Numbered from the stretch's first letter, positions 44,901-55,170 are shown. The stretch: 64,000 nucleotides of DNA from Ovis canadensis (GCF_042477335.2 NC_091247.1:12873001-12937000); one strand, 5' to 3'. Numbers and translations are program-made. Notes: generated from the letters alone by a model not told the origin.

Positions 44901-47008
44901 TCCTGTCATTCCAGGAATTAGGCTGAAGGAGCAGCCCATTTGGGGACACACTGTTCTCCTGACCAAGTGTAGAGAAAGAGAGGGCTGTTGGAGACATATA
45001 ACGGCTTGTTAAGTTTTTGCTCAGAATTCAGTGGCCACAGTAAATCACATGGCCAAACCCTGCATCAGTGGGCTGGGGATACATGTTTTCATCCCAGAGG
45101 TGGTATTACAAGTCATGTGGTAAGGGGCAGGGCTATATAGCATGGGGGTTGGGAGGTTTGGGGTTAGTTTGAATAACAGGATAACCTGCCACAATCTTGT
45201 TATAAAAAGTCAGATAATAAGGAAGTGTGGAAAGAAAAAAATAAAAGTTCTCTCTCACTAGTCTCGTTAGATCTTACTTCCTAGACATATCCACTGTTAA
45301 CAGTTTACCTATTTTTCTGGCCCTTTTTCTACATGCAAATATAGAGGTCATACAAATGTACATGCACATATACAAATATATGTAAATATTTATACACAAA
45401 CATATAGTTCTTTTTCTAAAAATTGGAGGATCATACCATGATATTGTGTTGCATTTTACTTTTTCTTTTTTGACCTAATATGTTTAGTCACTTTTCATGG
45501 AAGGGAACCTATAGCTACCTTGTTTCTAAGAGTTGCTTTATTTTCCTTTGAGTAGATGAGTCTGAATTTATTTCACTCATCTCCTAACATTGGGTCTTAG
45601 TGTGGCCCTTTAATTCTCACACACCGTCCTGCCATGGACATGCCTGTGTGTGGACCACGCTGCCCTGAATGAGCATCCCTGTGCCGTTGATGGAGCCAGC
45701 TCTGGACAGATGTGCACCAGCCCCTAATCCCTTGGTCATCTTTGGTCACCTCCATATTCACCCCCAACTCAGGTCCAAAAGGCGTGATCAATGACTGGCG
45801 CCGCTTCAAACAGCTGGAGACAGAGCAGCGGGAGGAGCAGTGCCGGGAGATGGAGAGGCTGATCAAGAAGCTGTCCCTGAGCTGCAGGTCCCATCTGGAC
45901 GAGGAGGAGGAGCAGCAGAAGCAGAAGGACCTCCAGGAGAAGATCAGTGGGAAGGTAATTAGAAGCACCCAGGCCTCGCTCAGGAGCTACCCCTGATCGC
46001 CAGTGTTTGTTATTAGCACGGCGCGCGCCAGTGTTGTCAGCGTGGCGCGCGCCAGTGTTGTCAGCGTGGCGCGCGCCAGTGTTGTCAGCGTGGCGCGCGC
46101 CAGTGTTGTCAGCGTGGCGCGCGCCAGTGTTGTCAGCGTGGCGCGCGCCAGTGTTGTCAGCGTGGCGCGCGCCAGTGTTGTCAGCGTGGCGCGCGCCAGT
46201 GTTGTCAGCGTGGCGCGCGCCAGTGTTGTCAGCGTGGCGCGCGCCAGTGTTGTCAGCGTGGCGCGCGCCAGTGTTGTCAGCGTGGCGCGCGCCAGTGTTG
46301 TCAGCGTGGCGCGCGCCAGTGTTGTCAGCGTGGCGCGCGCCAGTGTTGTCAGCGTGGCGCGCGCCAGTGTTGTCAGCGTGGCGCCCCATTCGTCTTGTGT
46401 AACCTGTGTCGCTGTCGGGTTTACGTCTCTTACGCTCACTGCTGGTCCCCCCGCAGATGACTCTGAAGGACTTGGCTGTGATGAACAAGGACCAGGATGA
46501 TGAGGAGTTCCTGCAGCAGTACCGGAAGCAGAGGATGGAAGAGATGCGGCAGCAGCTCTACCAAGGGCCCCAGTTCAAGCAGGTTTTTGAGATCCCCAGT
46601 GGAGAAGGGTTCCTGGACATGATTGACAAGGAGCAGAGGAGCACCCTTATCATGGTCCACATTTACGAGGACGGCATCCCGGGGACCGAAGCCATGAACG
46701 GTTGCATGCTCTGCCTCGCAGCAGAGTACCCGGCCGTCAAGTTCTGCCGGGTGAGGAGCTCGGTGATCGGGGCCAGCAGCCGCTTCACCAGGAATGCCCT
46801 CCCTGCCCTGCTCATCTACAAGGGGGGCGAACTGATTGGCAACTTTGTCCGAGTCACTGACCAGCTGGGGGAAGATTTTTTTGCTGTGGACCTTGAGGCT
46901 TTCCTCCAGGAGTTTGGATTGCTCCCGGAAAAGGAAGTTTTGTTGCTAACCTCTGTGCGTAACTCTGCCACCTGCCACAGTGAGGACAGTGATTTGGAAA
47001 TTGATTGA
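41737..47008 (+). CDS. PDCL: PDCL (phosducin-like protein, PhLP1), three coding exons
   Basis: PhLP1 is a cytosolic co-chaperone that binds nascent G-beta on the CCT chaperonin and promotes G-beta-gamma dimer assembly. Coding exons 41737-41908, 45773-45954 and 46457-47008 have GT-AG introns with matching phases and join to 906 nt, exactly 301 codons plus stop, the usual length. The N-terminus [17 protein letters not shown] is followed by Ser18-Ser20 in an acidic context, the known CK2 sites. Residues about 61-77 carry the conserved [17 protein letters not shown]-beta-gamma-binding helix. A Glu/Gln/Lys-rich helical linker follows, and then a thioredoxin-like domain from about residue 145 to 290. 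The C-terminus is acidic ([10 protein letters not shown]). The ATG chosen gives the family N-terminus and lies 5 nt into its exon. RC3H2 lies upstream on the same strand, as an independent gene. Confidence 0.97.
42190..43011 (-). repeat. L1, antisense (left part)
   Basis: Antisense L1 3' UTR and ORF2 end: a ruminant L1 tail near 42412-42545 (attatgttggtttctgccgt, atcaaccataggtatacatg), then ttcatgtcctttgctcattt and caatatcacttactgaataa. It continues at 44104 after the NOP56 retrocopy. The younger L1 tail may be a separate insertion. Confidence 0.65.
43023..44092 (-). pseudogene. NOP56P: NOP56 processed pseudogene
   Basis: The minus strand encodes the C-terminal part of NOP56, a box C/D snoRNP core protein: [18 protein letters not shown] and [14 protein letters not shown], then [24 protein letters not shown]-type Lys runs and [15 protein letters not shown]. 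It has no introns, ends in a degenerate poly(A) tract preceded by aataaa (43023-43055, T-rich on the + strand) and is 5'-truncated. It is flanked by an 11-bp duplication tttctccattg (43012-43022 and 44093-44103), so LINE-driven retroposition is clear. It is broken by an in-frame stop at 43660-43662, a frameshift near 43400-43450 and a SINE at 43738-43870. The part above about 44050 is not clearly NOP56. Confidence 0.92.
43738..43870 (-). mobile_element. SINE inserted in the NOP56 pseudogene
   Basis: An antisense BOV-A/tA-type SINE (aagtcgctcagtcgtgtccg to tccttctccagg). The 7-bp cactggt occurs on both sides (43731-43737 and 43871-43877). The NOP56 reading resumes across it (EVPTSAF on one side, [11 protein letters not shown] on the other). 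Confidence 0.92.
44104..44770 (-). repeat. L1, antisense (right part)
   Basis: The continuation of the L1 after the retrocopy: gtctctcccactgatttgtc, then, beyond a CHR SINE, aatatgttttagtatctggt and ttccatttattcaggtcttt. Confidence 0.6.
44236..44455 (-). mobile_element. CHR-type SINE, antisense
   Basis: Minus-strand start ggacttccctggtggtccag, body with cccggtccgggaggattg-like text, tail near 44236. It sits in the antisense L1. Confidence 0.88.
45773..45954 (+). CDS. PDCL: PDCL second coding exon, G-beta-gamma-binding helix
   Basis: The acceptor cacccccaactcag ends at 45772 and the donor is GTAATT at 45955. It encodes residues 58-118: [18 protein letters not shown] and a Glu/Gln/Lys-rich helix ([17 protein letters not shown]). 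Reading into the intron meets a stop at 45994-45996. Confidence 0.96.
45955..46456 (+). other. PDCL last coding intron, mostly minisatellite
   Basis: A 502-nt intron, of which about 370 nt are a 24-bp tandem repeat. Only about 60 nt at the 5' end and 70 nt at the 3' end are unique, including the polypyrimidine acceptor. Confidence 0.9.
46016..46385 (+). repeat. 24-bp GC-rich minisatellite, about 15 copies
   Basis: Unit agtgttgtcagcgtgg followed by cgcgcgcc (24 nt). Fourteen full identical units run from 46030 to 46365, with partial units on both sides. Each unit carries four CpGs and the self-complementary 10-mer ggcgcgcgcc (with a BssHII site). Because 24 is a multiple of 3, all frames stay open, which creates long artificial ORFs on both strands. 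Confidence 0.97.
46457..47008 (+). CDS. PDCL: PDCL last coding exon, thioredoxin-like domain
   Basis: A phase-0 exon (acceptor gtccccccgcag) that encodes residues 119-301, from [19 protein letters not shown] to the acidic end DSDLEID, stop TGA at 47006-47008. It includes [17 protein letters not shown] and the thioredoxin-like fold with [20 protein letters not shown]. Confidence 0.97.
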   Translation: MTLKDLAVMNKDQDDEEFLQQYRKQRMEEMRQQLYQGPQFKQVFEIPSGEGFLDMIDKEQRSTLIMVHIYEDGIPGTEAMNGCMLCLAAEYPAVKFCRVRSSVIGASSRFTRNALPALLIYKGGELIGNFVRVTDQLGEDFFAVDLEAFLQEFGLLPEKEVLLLTSVRNSATCHSEDSDLEID

Positions 47009-48780
47009 CCACCTGGGCCGGTGGCATAGACCGCTCATGGTTTGGGCTGGAAGACACACGTCTGTGTGTTTATTTTCATTCTTTTGTGTGATCTTCTGGC
47101 TTTCCGCCCTGTTCTTCATAGTCTCTTTTATGATATATCAGATCAAGAAATTCTCCGATCAGATCAGCGTGCTGAATCACCTTGTGGTTAGCCATGAAGT
47201 GACTTAACATTGTATAAACAGGAAGCCAGGCTTTTGAACTGTTTACTTAAGGTCCTCTAGCGTGACATCTCTGTTATTGTTTCCAGTCAATATTTACATA
47301 ACATCCTAAAGACAGTGTCCTGGAAATTGTCTTCAGATGGTCTCAGAGGTCTCTGCCAGGTCCGGGAGTATATCCTATAGTGTGTTATTTGCAACATAAA
47401 TACTACATTTCCTTCATCAATGATCATATTATATTCACGTGTAATCAGACTCATCGCCATAGAAGGCAGTTAAACTTTTTAAGTCTGAGACCCTGTTGTC
47501 TCTAGGGTCTTGTTTAAAGGTTCTGGACCACATATGTTTGCCCCATCAACAGGGGTGACCTTTGCGGCTGGAGTCGATGTCCTGCTCAAGTGTTGTTAAG
47601 TCTACAGTAGGAGGAAGGATGGAGACAAACTTCCCTTTTGATGCTGGAACACCAGCTTGACTTAAAAATTAGAGCTTGGATGGAGCTGGGAAGCCTTTTT
47701 AAAGAAAGATCTTTGAATAAGATACCCCTGCTCACCTATTTTTATTTAACAAGGTAAAAATTTTTTTGTTGTTTAATGTAGCTTTTGTTAATTATTTTTT
47801 AATATTGGAAAAGTAACCAATATTCAAGAAACGAAAATTTACCAAAATACAGAAGCAAAAAAAAAAGAATAATCTCTAATCTTACTACCTAGGATAAAAC
47901 ACTATTAATATTTTGAGATATTTCCTTCCAAGGTGTTTTCTTTGTATACACAGACATTTTGTGTGCTTGTTGTTAAACAAAACAGTGGGATCATTCTGAA
48001 CATACTGTTTTATAGTATGGTCAGTTAATATATCAAATGTTTTTCTGTGTTACTGAATACTCTTTTACAACATTTTAAAGTTGCTATTTATTCCATTTAT
48101 AGATGTGCTGTAATTTGCTTGGTGGTTATCTCTTAAAAATAACCTTTTAAGAGGTAGTTCCTCTTGAAAAGGAAAGCAGCAAAGATTTTCTTATTTAAAA
48201 AGTAATTGATTTTCATTGTAGAAAATGTAACAATTGTTACTAAACTAAAAAGAGATTTAAAAAGCCTTATAATTCCACCAACCAAAAATAATCCCTGTTA
48301 TAATTTTACAGGTATCTTTCTGGTCTTCTTTCTTTGTGTTTATGATAATGATTGTCTTTTGAGTTTTTTTCCTCTTATTTTTTTTACTTTGAACTATGTA
48401 CATTTTAGGGTCAGGAAAAATATAATCTGTAATTAAATGTTAGCTTTAAAGTTCAGTTTTGCTTTCCCTGGCATTTTAGGAATTGACTAACTGTAACAGG
48501 GTCTTGACAGTATCTCTTGTAGTTAACCAGAAAAAGAAACTGCATGTTTCTTTTTTTTTTAATGAAAAAAAGTTTATTGTAGAAAGTATTTGGGAAGTAT
48601 AGAAATTAGAAACAGAGACAGCTGTTGTCAATGTTCTTGTTTATGTCCTTCCAGCTTTTTCAATATTTTTAATAACATTGAGAGCTTATTGAATTTAGTT
48701 CTATGTTTTAACTTAATATTGTATCATAAATGATGCTTTGATGTGTTAAATTCTAAATAAATAATTTTTAATGGCCTCAT
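47009..48780 (+). other. PDCL: PDCL 3' UTR, end unresolved
   Basis: Sequence after the stop. The first canonical AATAAA I see is at 48756-48761. From about 47800 the text becomes L1-like in antisense, so the true end may lie earlier, using a variant signal. The 3' border given is an upper estimate. Confidence 0.4.
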
Positions 48781-49000
48781 AATATTTCATCATTTGGATA
48801 GATCATACTTTATTTAACCAGTTCCTTGATATTGGATATTTAGATTCCTAGCTCTGGGCTAAAACACATAGCATCTTTGTATTTGGGGCTATATTTTGGA
48901 TCATTTTCATAGTATAGACTTCTAGAAGAGGAATTATTGGGTAATAGAAATATTTTAAAAGCTTTTATAAGCCATCTACCGTTCTCATTGGAAATGAAAA
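48770..49000 (-). repeat. L1 remnant, antisense
   Basis: Text such as tttatttaaccagttccttg and gaggaattattgggtaatag fits antisense L1 3' ends. Similar but weaker text lies at 47800-48160. Confidence 0.5.
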
Positions 49001-49089
49001 CATGCTCTCCGAGCACTTTGACTTTGCCTTTCAAGAACAGAAATTCTGGGATAAAGTGAGTAGACAGAATGGGGAAATCCTGTTCTAGG

Positions 49090-49225
49090 GGAAGTGCAAA
49101 CAGCACAGGCTTTGGAGCCAGACAGATCAAATCCTGTGTTTCTCACTGGTGGTGAAACTTCTGGTGAGGCACCTAGCCTTCTTGAAACTCAATTTCCTTG
49201 CCTTGGCAATGGGAACAACAGTGCT
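49090..49225 (+). repeat. MIR SINE
   Basis: acaggctttggagccagaca, then cttgaaactcaatttccttg: sense MIR core. Confidence 0.5.
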
Positions 49226-49227
49226 TC

Positions 49228-49395
49228 ATGGATTGTTCAGTTGTTTTCCACGTGTGATCCCAGAACTGCAGTGTCAGCCTCACTGGGGAACTTGTTAGAA
49301 ATGCAAAATGTCAGGCACTCCCTTGGACTAACTGCATTGGAAATTCTAGGACTGGCCCAGCACACTTTTCTCAAGCCCTCCAGGTGGTTCAGTTT
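49228..49395. repeat. MER5A-like remnant
   Basis: Text such as cactggggaacttgttagaa and aggtggttcagtttaaggat resembles MER5A ends and core, diverged. Confidence 0.4.
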
Positions 49396-49944
49396 AAGGA
49401 TCACCAACTTGTTGATTAAGGTGAGTGACAGCAGCTGTCAAAACAAGAGTTCACTGCTGTCCTTTTTTATTTGTCTAAGGGGCGGAAGGAGTTGAAATGG
49501 AGAATTCAGGTCACTTCTCTTCTTTGTTTACACGATCCTCCTTTTTGGTGATGGACTTGGGAGAAGGAATGAGAAACCAATACTTGTCTATTACAAACTG
49601 TCTCAGTAGTTTTCCAGATTCCACTTTCCTTTGGAATGAAAATCCCATGAAGGCATGGACTTTATTTTCTTCCCCGTGTATGGCATAGCCTCTATTCACT
49701 CTGAAACTAGGCTGACATTTACAGCTTTGTGGGCAAGATACAGAATCCTTCCATACCTCAGTTTCCTCATCTGAGAAGTGGGGATGAGTAACATGAGTCG
49801 ATTCATAAAATACCTAGTCAGCCTTCAAATAAGTGCTGTTTTTATGATCCCCAGCACCCACAACTGTGCCTGGCACTTGGTAAGAATTGAGTGTTTAATA
49901 ATGAATATAAGGGCTCATTGAAGGCCACATCCTTTCATGGTAAG

Positions 49945-50075
49945 AAGTAGTAATATTTCAAAGATGAAGAAACCAAGACTTTGCAGAGTTAAGTAACAAA
50001 GTTACACAGCTAGAGGGCAGGGCAAGGTTTAAACTCAGGTCTGTGGCATTCCAAAATGTATACTATTTGCATGAT
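49945..50075 (-). repeat. MIR SINE, antisense
   Basis: gatgaagaaaccaagacttt, then agttacacagctagagggca and ttaaactcaggtctgtg: reverse MIR. Confidence 0.55.
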
Positions 50076-50266
50076 GCTTTTTCTTAGCAAAGAAAGCGAA
50101 ATGATCAAATGTCAATAAAACGATCAATTAGAAAAAAAGAGAGTGGAGAGAATAGGTTGGAGGAGGAAAAACAGGAAGAGAATTTTAGAAAGTGAGAGAA
50201 AGATATGAAGCTGGGTGGAGAGCTGGGTCTTCCAGGCCTACCTGTGTTTCATGTCAGAACCTTTCC

Positions 50267-50416
50267 TCTCTGGGGAATTCCCTGGTGGTCCATTGGCTAA
50301 GACTCCGTGCTCCCAATGCAGAGGACCTGGTCAGGAAACTAGATCCCACATGCTGCAACTAAAAATTCCACATGCCACAATTAAGACCTAGAGCAACCAA
50401 ATAAAAAACAAAAAAC
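50267..50416 (+). mobile_element. CHR-type SINE, sense
   Basis: ggggaattccctggtggtcc, cccaatgcagaggacctggt, A-rich tail aaataaaaaacaaaaaac. Flanking 9-bp duplication aacctttcc at 50258-50266 and 50417-50425. Confidence 0.9.
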
Positions 50417-50589
50417 AACCTTTCCATCTGGACTGTGGCTGTGACCAGCAATGTACCCCTTGAGGTGTCCCCCTTTCCTCCCAAAAGTCCTTCTTCCCAA
50501 TGTCCCGTTATACCCCTGACCACACTGCCACCCACGTTCTGGCTCTGGGTGGCAACGATCAGGAGTACAGTCAGCATGAACTCCAGTCC

Positions 50590-50695
50590 TCTCCCTGACC
50601 AGCTGTGTGCTATTAGATAGGTCTCTTCCTCTCCCTGGACCTCTGTTTCCCCTCTTGTAAGATGAGGGGTTGCATTAGATGATTTTTTTTAAGAT
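50590..50695 (+). repeat. MIR SINE fragment
   Basis: tgaccagctgtgtgctatta followed by ctgtttcccctcttgtaaga: sense MIR core. Confidence 0.5.
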
Positions 50696-51327
50696 GCGTT
50701 GAGCTCTCAGATTTTATGAGTCAATGAATTTTTAAGAAATCTACTGTCACCATCATGCTATCATATTGTATTTGGTTTAATTTAATGAACAATGTTAAGT
50801 TTTTCCTAAGTTGTGAAATGTGAAAAGTCCTGGTGACTTAAATAACCTTACCTCCTTTTCCCATAGGACAACCCCATCTTCAGTGTGTGTAGCTGCCTAA
50901 GTATTTGTTTACACATTAGACTATGAAGTCTCTGGGGACAGGGACTGCATCTCATCATTTCTGTTGTCTGGTCTGAGATGACCTAAGTGGTCACTACTTA
51001 AGTGGGGAAAATCCCCAAGGCTGGAATAGGCTGGAATTCACCACAGTAGGCTAGAAGACTATATGTTATGTAACTTTTAGTGCAGACATGTTATATATTT
51101 TAAATCAGAGATATACTACCTGTGCTCATGGAGACCCAGATAAGGTCAGATCAAGCCCTCAGCCCTGCCAAAGCCTGTAGAAATACTGGTTATAATCCAA
51201 TGAGATCACACGGTGGCAGCAGAGGAGAGGGAACAAATAGTTTTTTGTTTTCCTGTTAAATTAGAAGAGCACAGACTTTGGATTGGGTGATGTGGGAGAT
51301 GTCTGGCACCATACACGAATCATTTTA

Positions 51328-51460
51328 TTTTCTTTCTTTTTTTCGGAGGTGGGGCAGGCTGAGCAGCTTGCGGGATCTCTGTTTCCCCACCAGGGACTGA
51401 GCCTGGACTGTAGCAGTGAAAACTGGGAATCCTAACCGCCAGGTCACCAGGGGACTCCGT
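51328..51460 (-). mobile_element. CHR-type SINE, antisense
   Basis: A diverged antisense copy (accagggactgagcctggac, caggtcaccaggggactcc) flanked by the 11-bp duplication gaatcatttta at 51317-51327 and 51461-51471. Confidence 0.88.
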
Positions 51461-51769
51461 GAATCATTTTACAGAATTTGTTTTTAGGAAAGAGAATCAG
51501 AAAGTATTACATTCACATGATTTATTAATTAGTAACAAAAAAACAACTATTGTTTCAGGAATAAACATACATACATTTAACTTTCACGTTATGGTCAGTG
51601 AAGGCTGAGGGAAAGCCTGGCCAGGGAGAGAAGCGGGAGCAGTGGGTTCCTGCCAGCCCCAAGTCTGGAGTCCCAAGCACCTGAGCTCAGGGTGTAGCCT
51701 TCATATCCAGATCACAAACCCCATGACTTCTTGTCTCTGCCTCCCCTGCCTGTAGCAATGAGAGTTACC

Positions 51770-51935
51770 AGCATGCGTTTTTTACTTACTTTGTGCCAGA
51801 TCATTGTGCTAAGCACTTAGATAATTCTCATAACAACCCCAGGGAGATAGTATCATTCTCATTTTATAGTTAAGCAATTTGCCCAAAGTCAATCATCTAG
51901 TAAAGTCAAGACTTAAACCCAGAACTTGGAATTCA
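51770..51935 (-). repeat. MIR SINE, antisense
   Basis: ttgtgctaagcacttagata, ttctcattttatagttaagc, ccaaagtcaatcatctagta: reverse MIR. Confidence 0.6.
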
Positions 51936-52019
51936 GGAGTCAGGATCTTAGTACACTCTAATAATGTTGACCCAAAAAGACTTCTGGAAAGAGATGAGGG
52001 ATGCCTGTCCAGCGATTGG

Positions 52020-52449
52020 TGTTATGGGCTGAATTATGTCCACCCCAAATTAGTATGTTGAAGTCCTAACCAAACCCCCTACCCACCCCGCCGTCCCCGC
52101 CACCCCATGTGACTGTAGCTGGAGACTACAGGAAGTAATCAAGGTTGAATGAGGTCATAAGGATGGGGCCCTAATCTGAGAGGACTGGTGTCCTTATAGG
52201 AAGAGAGCTTTCATCAGAAACCAAACCCGATGGAACCTTGACCTTGGACTTCCAGCCTTCAAAACAGTGAGAAATAAATGTCTACTATTTAAGTCACCCA
52301 CTTTATGGTATTTTGTTATAGTAGCCAAAACTAGTGTTCTTGCCTGGAGAATCCCAGGGATGGGGGAGCCTGGTGGGCTGCCATCTATGGGGTCGCACAG
52401 AGTCGGACACGACTGAAGTGACTTAGCAGCAGCAGCCAAAACTAAGACA
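52020..52449 (+). repeat. MLT1-like LTR (MaLR endogenous retrovirus remnant) with nested SINE
   Basis: A solo LTR: start tgttatgggctgaattatgt, then ggatggggccctaatctgag, gtgtccttataggaagagag, aataaatgtctactatttaa and the end tttgttatagtagccaaaac plus actaagaca. It is non-coding and old. A SINE piece at 52334-52433 splits its end. Confidence 0.75.
52334..52433 (+). mobile_element. SINE 3' half nested in the MLT1-like LTR
   Basis: BOV-A/tA-type tail text (cagagtcggacacgactgaa) ending in an AGC-rich tail. The 11-bp LTR sequence agccaaaacta is duplicated at 52323-52333 and 52434-52444. Confidence 0.93.
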
Positions 52450-52557
52450 CTGATTCCCGTGATTTCTACAAATTCAATAAAGAAGAGAGAAATAGGATTC
52501 CTCAGACTTATTTCAAAGGAAAGCTGGCAAGTATATGGCTGTTATTAGCATAACCAA

Positions 52558-52715
52558 GGGCTTCCCTGGTGGCTCAGAGGTTAAACCGTCTGCCTCCAGT
52601 GTGGGAGACCTGGGTTCAATCCCTGGGTTGGGAAGATCCCCTGGAGAAGGAAATAGTAACCCACTCTAGTATTCCTGCCTGGAGAATCCCATGGACGGAG
52701 AAGCCTGGGAGGCTT
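52558..52715 (+). mobile_element. Bov-tA type SINE, sense
   Basis: gggcttccctggtggctcag, then gttcaatccctgggttggga and gagaatcccatggacggaga. The far 3' end is missing. Confidence 0.88.
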
Positions 52716-52978
52716 GACCCTTACAGTTTCTCCTACCCTTCCACTGACCCTAACCAGGACTCGATTGTTCAGTGAATCACTTCTCTGTTGTCAAGGGCTT
52801 TGTATGTAATAGATATTATTTCATAATCATTAGGACCAGGTAGCCTCTGTGCTCTGTTAGTCCCCAAACAATGATGAAAACCTTCCTTGTCAAGTTCCCA
52901 GGATCTATAAGCTGGTTACTCATTCATAAATCCTAGAAATGCATGTCCTGTTTCCCAGTACCTGCTCCCATGACCTAT

Positions 52979-53091
52979 GTGCTTAGTCACTCAGTCATGT
53001 CTGACTCTGCAACCCCATGGATTAGGCTCCTCTGCCCATGGGGATTCTCTAGGCAAGAATACTGGAGCAGGCTGCCATGCCCTCCTCCAGG
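52979..53091 (-). mobile_element. Truncated SINE, antisense
   Basis: cttagtcactcagtcatgtc to ccctcctccagg. Flanks gctcccatg at 52964-52972 and 53092-53100 support insertion. Confidence 0.82.
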
Positions 53092-53435
53092 GCTCCCATG
53101 CTCTAAGTTAACTATAAAATTGTCCCAATGCCCCCTCTATGGTGCAGGGTTCAGCTTGGAATGCTTCTGGATCCTTTTCTGCCAATCACATCAGTAAGTT
53201 ACCCTACAGTAAACTCATTTGTTGATTATTTGGAACTGCCTGCCTCGTTTTTTGGTCTCAAGATGCCTTCTCAGTTTCATGGGCACTTTTTGTTCCATCC
53301 ATGTCCTCCAGCAGAATCACGGAAACCTCCTCTGTCCAGTGTTCCTCATAATTGTCCATTATGTCCAGAGTTGTGTATTTCCTTCAGCCTTCGAGTCACC
53401 TCTGAACACTTCCCAACCAGCTCAGAGTTTTAATT

Positions 53436-53638
53436 TAAATTTATTTTTGGCTGCACTGGCTCTTTGTTGTGGCATGAGGACATCTCTCTAGTACTTCAGA
53501 GCGTGGGCTCTGAAGTTGTGGCGCAAAGGCTTAGCTGCCCTGCGGAAGGTGGGATCTTAGACCCCTGACCAGGGATCGAACCCTTGTCTGCTGCATTGGA
53601 AGGTGGATTCTTAACCACTGAACCTCTAGGGGAAGTCC
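53436..53638 (-). mobile_element. CHR-type SINE, antisense
   Basis: tttggctgcactggctcttt through gaccagggatcgaacccttg to aggggaagtcc: antisense CHR. Confidence 0.85.
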
Positions 53639-53689
53639 TGGCAATCCCAAGTTTTATATGATTTAGGTCAGTGATCTTATCGATATGCC

Positions 53690-53830
53690 CCAAAGACCAT
53701 CTGCCTCAAAATCACATAGGGTGGTTATTCACAATGCAGGCCCTGCTGCTTCAGAAAGTTTGAGGGTGGAGAGTAGTATATGCATTTTAATAAGCAGGCC
53801 ATGTGATTCTGATGCATGGTCAGTAGATTT
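53690..53830. repeat. MER5-like remnant
   Basis: tctgcctcaaaatcacatag and gccatgtgattctgatgcat resemble MER5 text, diverged. Confidence 0.4.
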
Positions 53831-53874
53831 GGATAAGAAGCAGCTGAGGGGTTTTGCTAATCCTCATTTCAGCC

Positions 53875-54030
53875 TAGAGACAGATCTGTGCTCAAATACT
53901 GATTCCACCACTTTCTAGTTTGGAGCCTTGGGTAAGTTACTCCCCTGAGCTGCAATTTCCTCATCTGTTAAATCATAATGTGTGCTGCACAAAGGTTTTA
54001 TGAGGATCAAGTGATCCTCATAAAATGAGG
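53875..54030 (+). repeat. MIR SINE
   Basis: attccaccactttctagttt, ttgggtaagttactcccctg, tttcctcatctgttaaatca: sense MIR. A perfect 30-nt hairpin lies in its 3' part (see 53996-54025). Confidence 0.6.
53996..54025. repeat. Perfect 14-bp inverted repeat with 2-nt loop
   Basis: Arms ttttatgaggatca (53996-54009) and tgatcctcataaaa (54012-54025) are exact reverse complements around ag. Confidence 0.95.
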
Positions 54031-54963
54031 ATGAGTGCAAACCCACCAGCACCAAATCTGGCCTGTGTTTACTCAATCTCCTAGCTTGTCGTTGTGGTTT
54101 CCGAGGTCTGTGGTTACTTGATTTCGTGATATGTGTGGTGATGGTCATGATCTCACCAGCTGTCAGTTGTCCTGTGGTCCCTGGAGAGAGGAAGGGGTGG
54201 TGTCTGTATATGTGTCGGGTCCAGCTACTTGCCAAATTGGCTGACTTGATCAGTTTTGCTCATTTCATCCTTCCAACCTTTGCCAATTTCAATTTCCCTT
54301 CCCATAAGGGAGAGCTGAAAATGTTTCAGTGTAGACTGAATCTGAGCTTGATTACGGAGTCCCTGAAAAAGGCAACCAAGAGATGACCCTGACTCTCTAC
54401 AAAGAGAAAATGGATCTGGTTGTGAGATCTAGAAGTGGGGGCCATGGATTTTACTTCCAGGAGCTCCTCCCCAATGACATAACTCATTCCCTCAAAGAAT
54501 CCTGGTTAGATTGGCAGAGATGGTGGGGGGCAGAAACGTGCTCAGAACAAGAATGTAAATCCCCCAAAGCAAAGAGAGAAAGCAAGCGTTCACTGGAAGC
54601 TCAGTCCTTAGGACACTGAAGGGGCCAGGATGTGCTCCACTGGAGACAAAGACAAGTATCAGAAAACAGTTATGGGGGCCTCATCGACTTGCTGTTACTG
54701 CGTAGCACGTCACCCCCAAAACTCGGCGGCTTCAGGTTTTCATTCCTGGAGGCAACCTAAATATCCACCCACAGAGCAATGGACAAAGAAGACGTGGTAC
54801 ACATACACAATGCAATATTACTCAGCCATAAAAAGGAATGAAATTAGGTCATTTGTGGAGACGTGGATGGACCTAGAGACCATCATACAGAGTGAAGTAA
54901 GTCAGAAAGAGAAAACAACTATCATATATTAACAAATGCATGTGTGATCTAGAAAAACGGTAT

Positions 54964-55170
54964 GAAGTGAAGTCGCTCAGTCGTGTCTGACTCTTTGTGA
55001 CCCCATGGACTGTAGCCTACCAGGCTCCTCTGCCCATGGGATTTTCCAGGCAATAGTACTGGAGTGGATTGCCATTTCCTTCTCCAGAGGATCTTCCCAA
55101 CCCAGGGATTGAACCCGGGTCTCCCGCATTCTAGACAGATGCTTTACTGTCTGAGCCACCAGGGAAGTCC
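54964..55170 (-). mobile_element. Bov-tA SINE nested in L1
   Basis: An antisense complete copy (agtcgctcagtcgtgtctga to caccagggaagtcc) flanked by a 13-bp duplication agaaaaacRgtat at 54951-54963 and 55171-55183, one mismatch. Confidence 0.93.

Larger units (their letters stand above)
41909..45772 (+). other. PDCL intron with nested insertions
   Basis: A 3.9-kb intron. 42190-43011 and 44104-44770 are halves of one antisense L1, split by a NOP56 retrocopy that in turn holds a SINE. A CHR SINE sits in the right half. 44790-45180 looks like an old transposon remnant I cannot name. 45180-45600 has no recognised feature. Confidence 0.7.

Noticed and set aside
46016-46385. CRISPR-like array
   Set aside because: The units are contiguous with no variable spacers, and the genome is mammalian. 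It is a minisatellite.
45769-46500. Long open frames on both strands (up to 239 codons) across the PDCL intron
   Set aside because: They come from the 24-bp tandem repeat. A unit divisible by 3 and lacking stops keeps every frame open. The peptides are simple repeats such as ARASVVSV.
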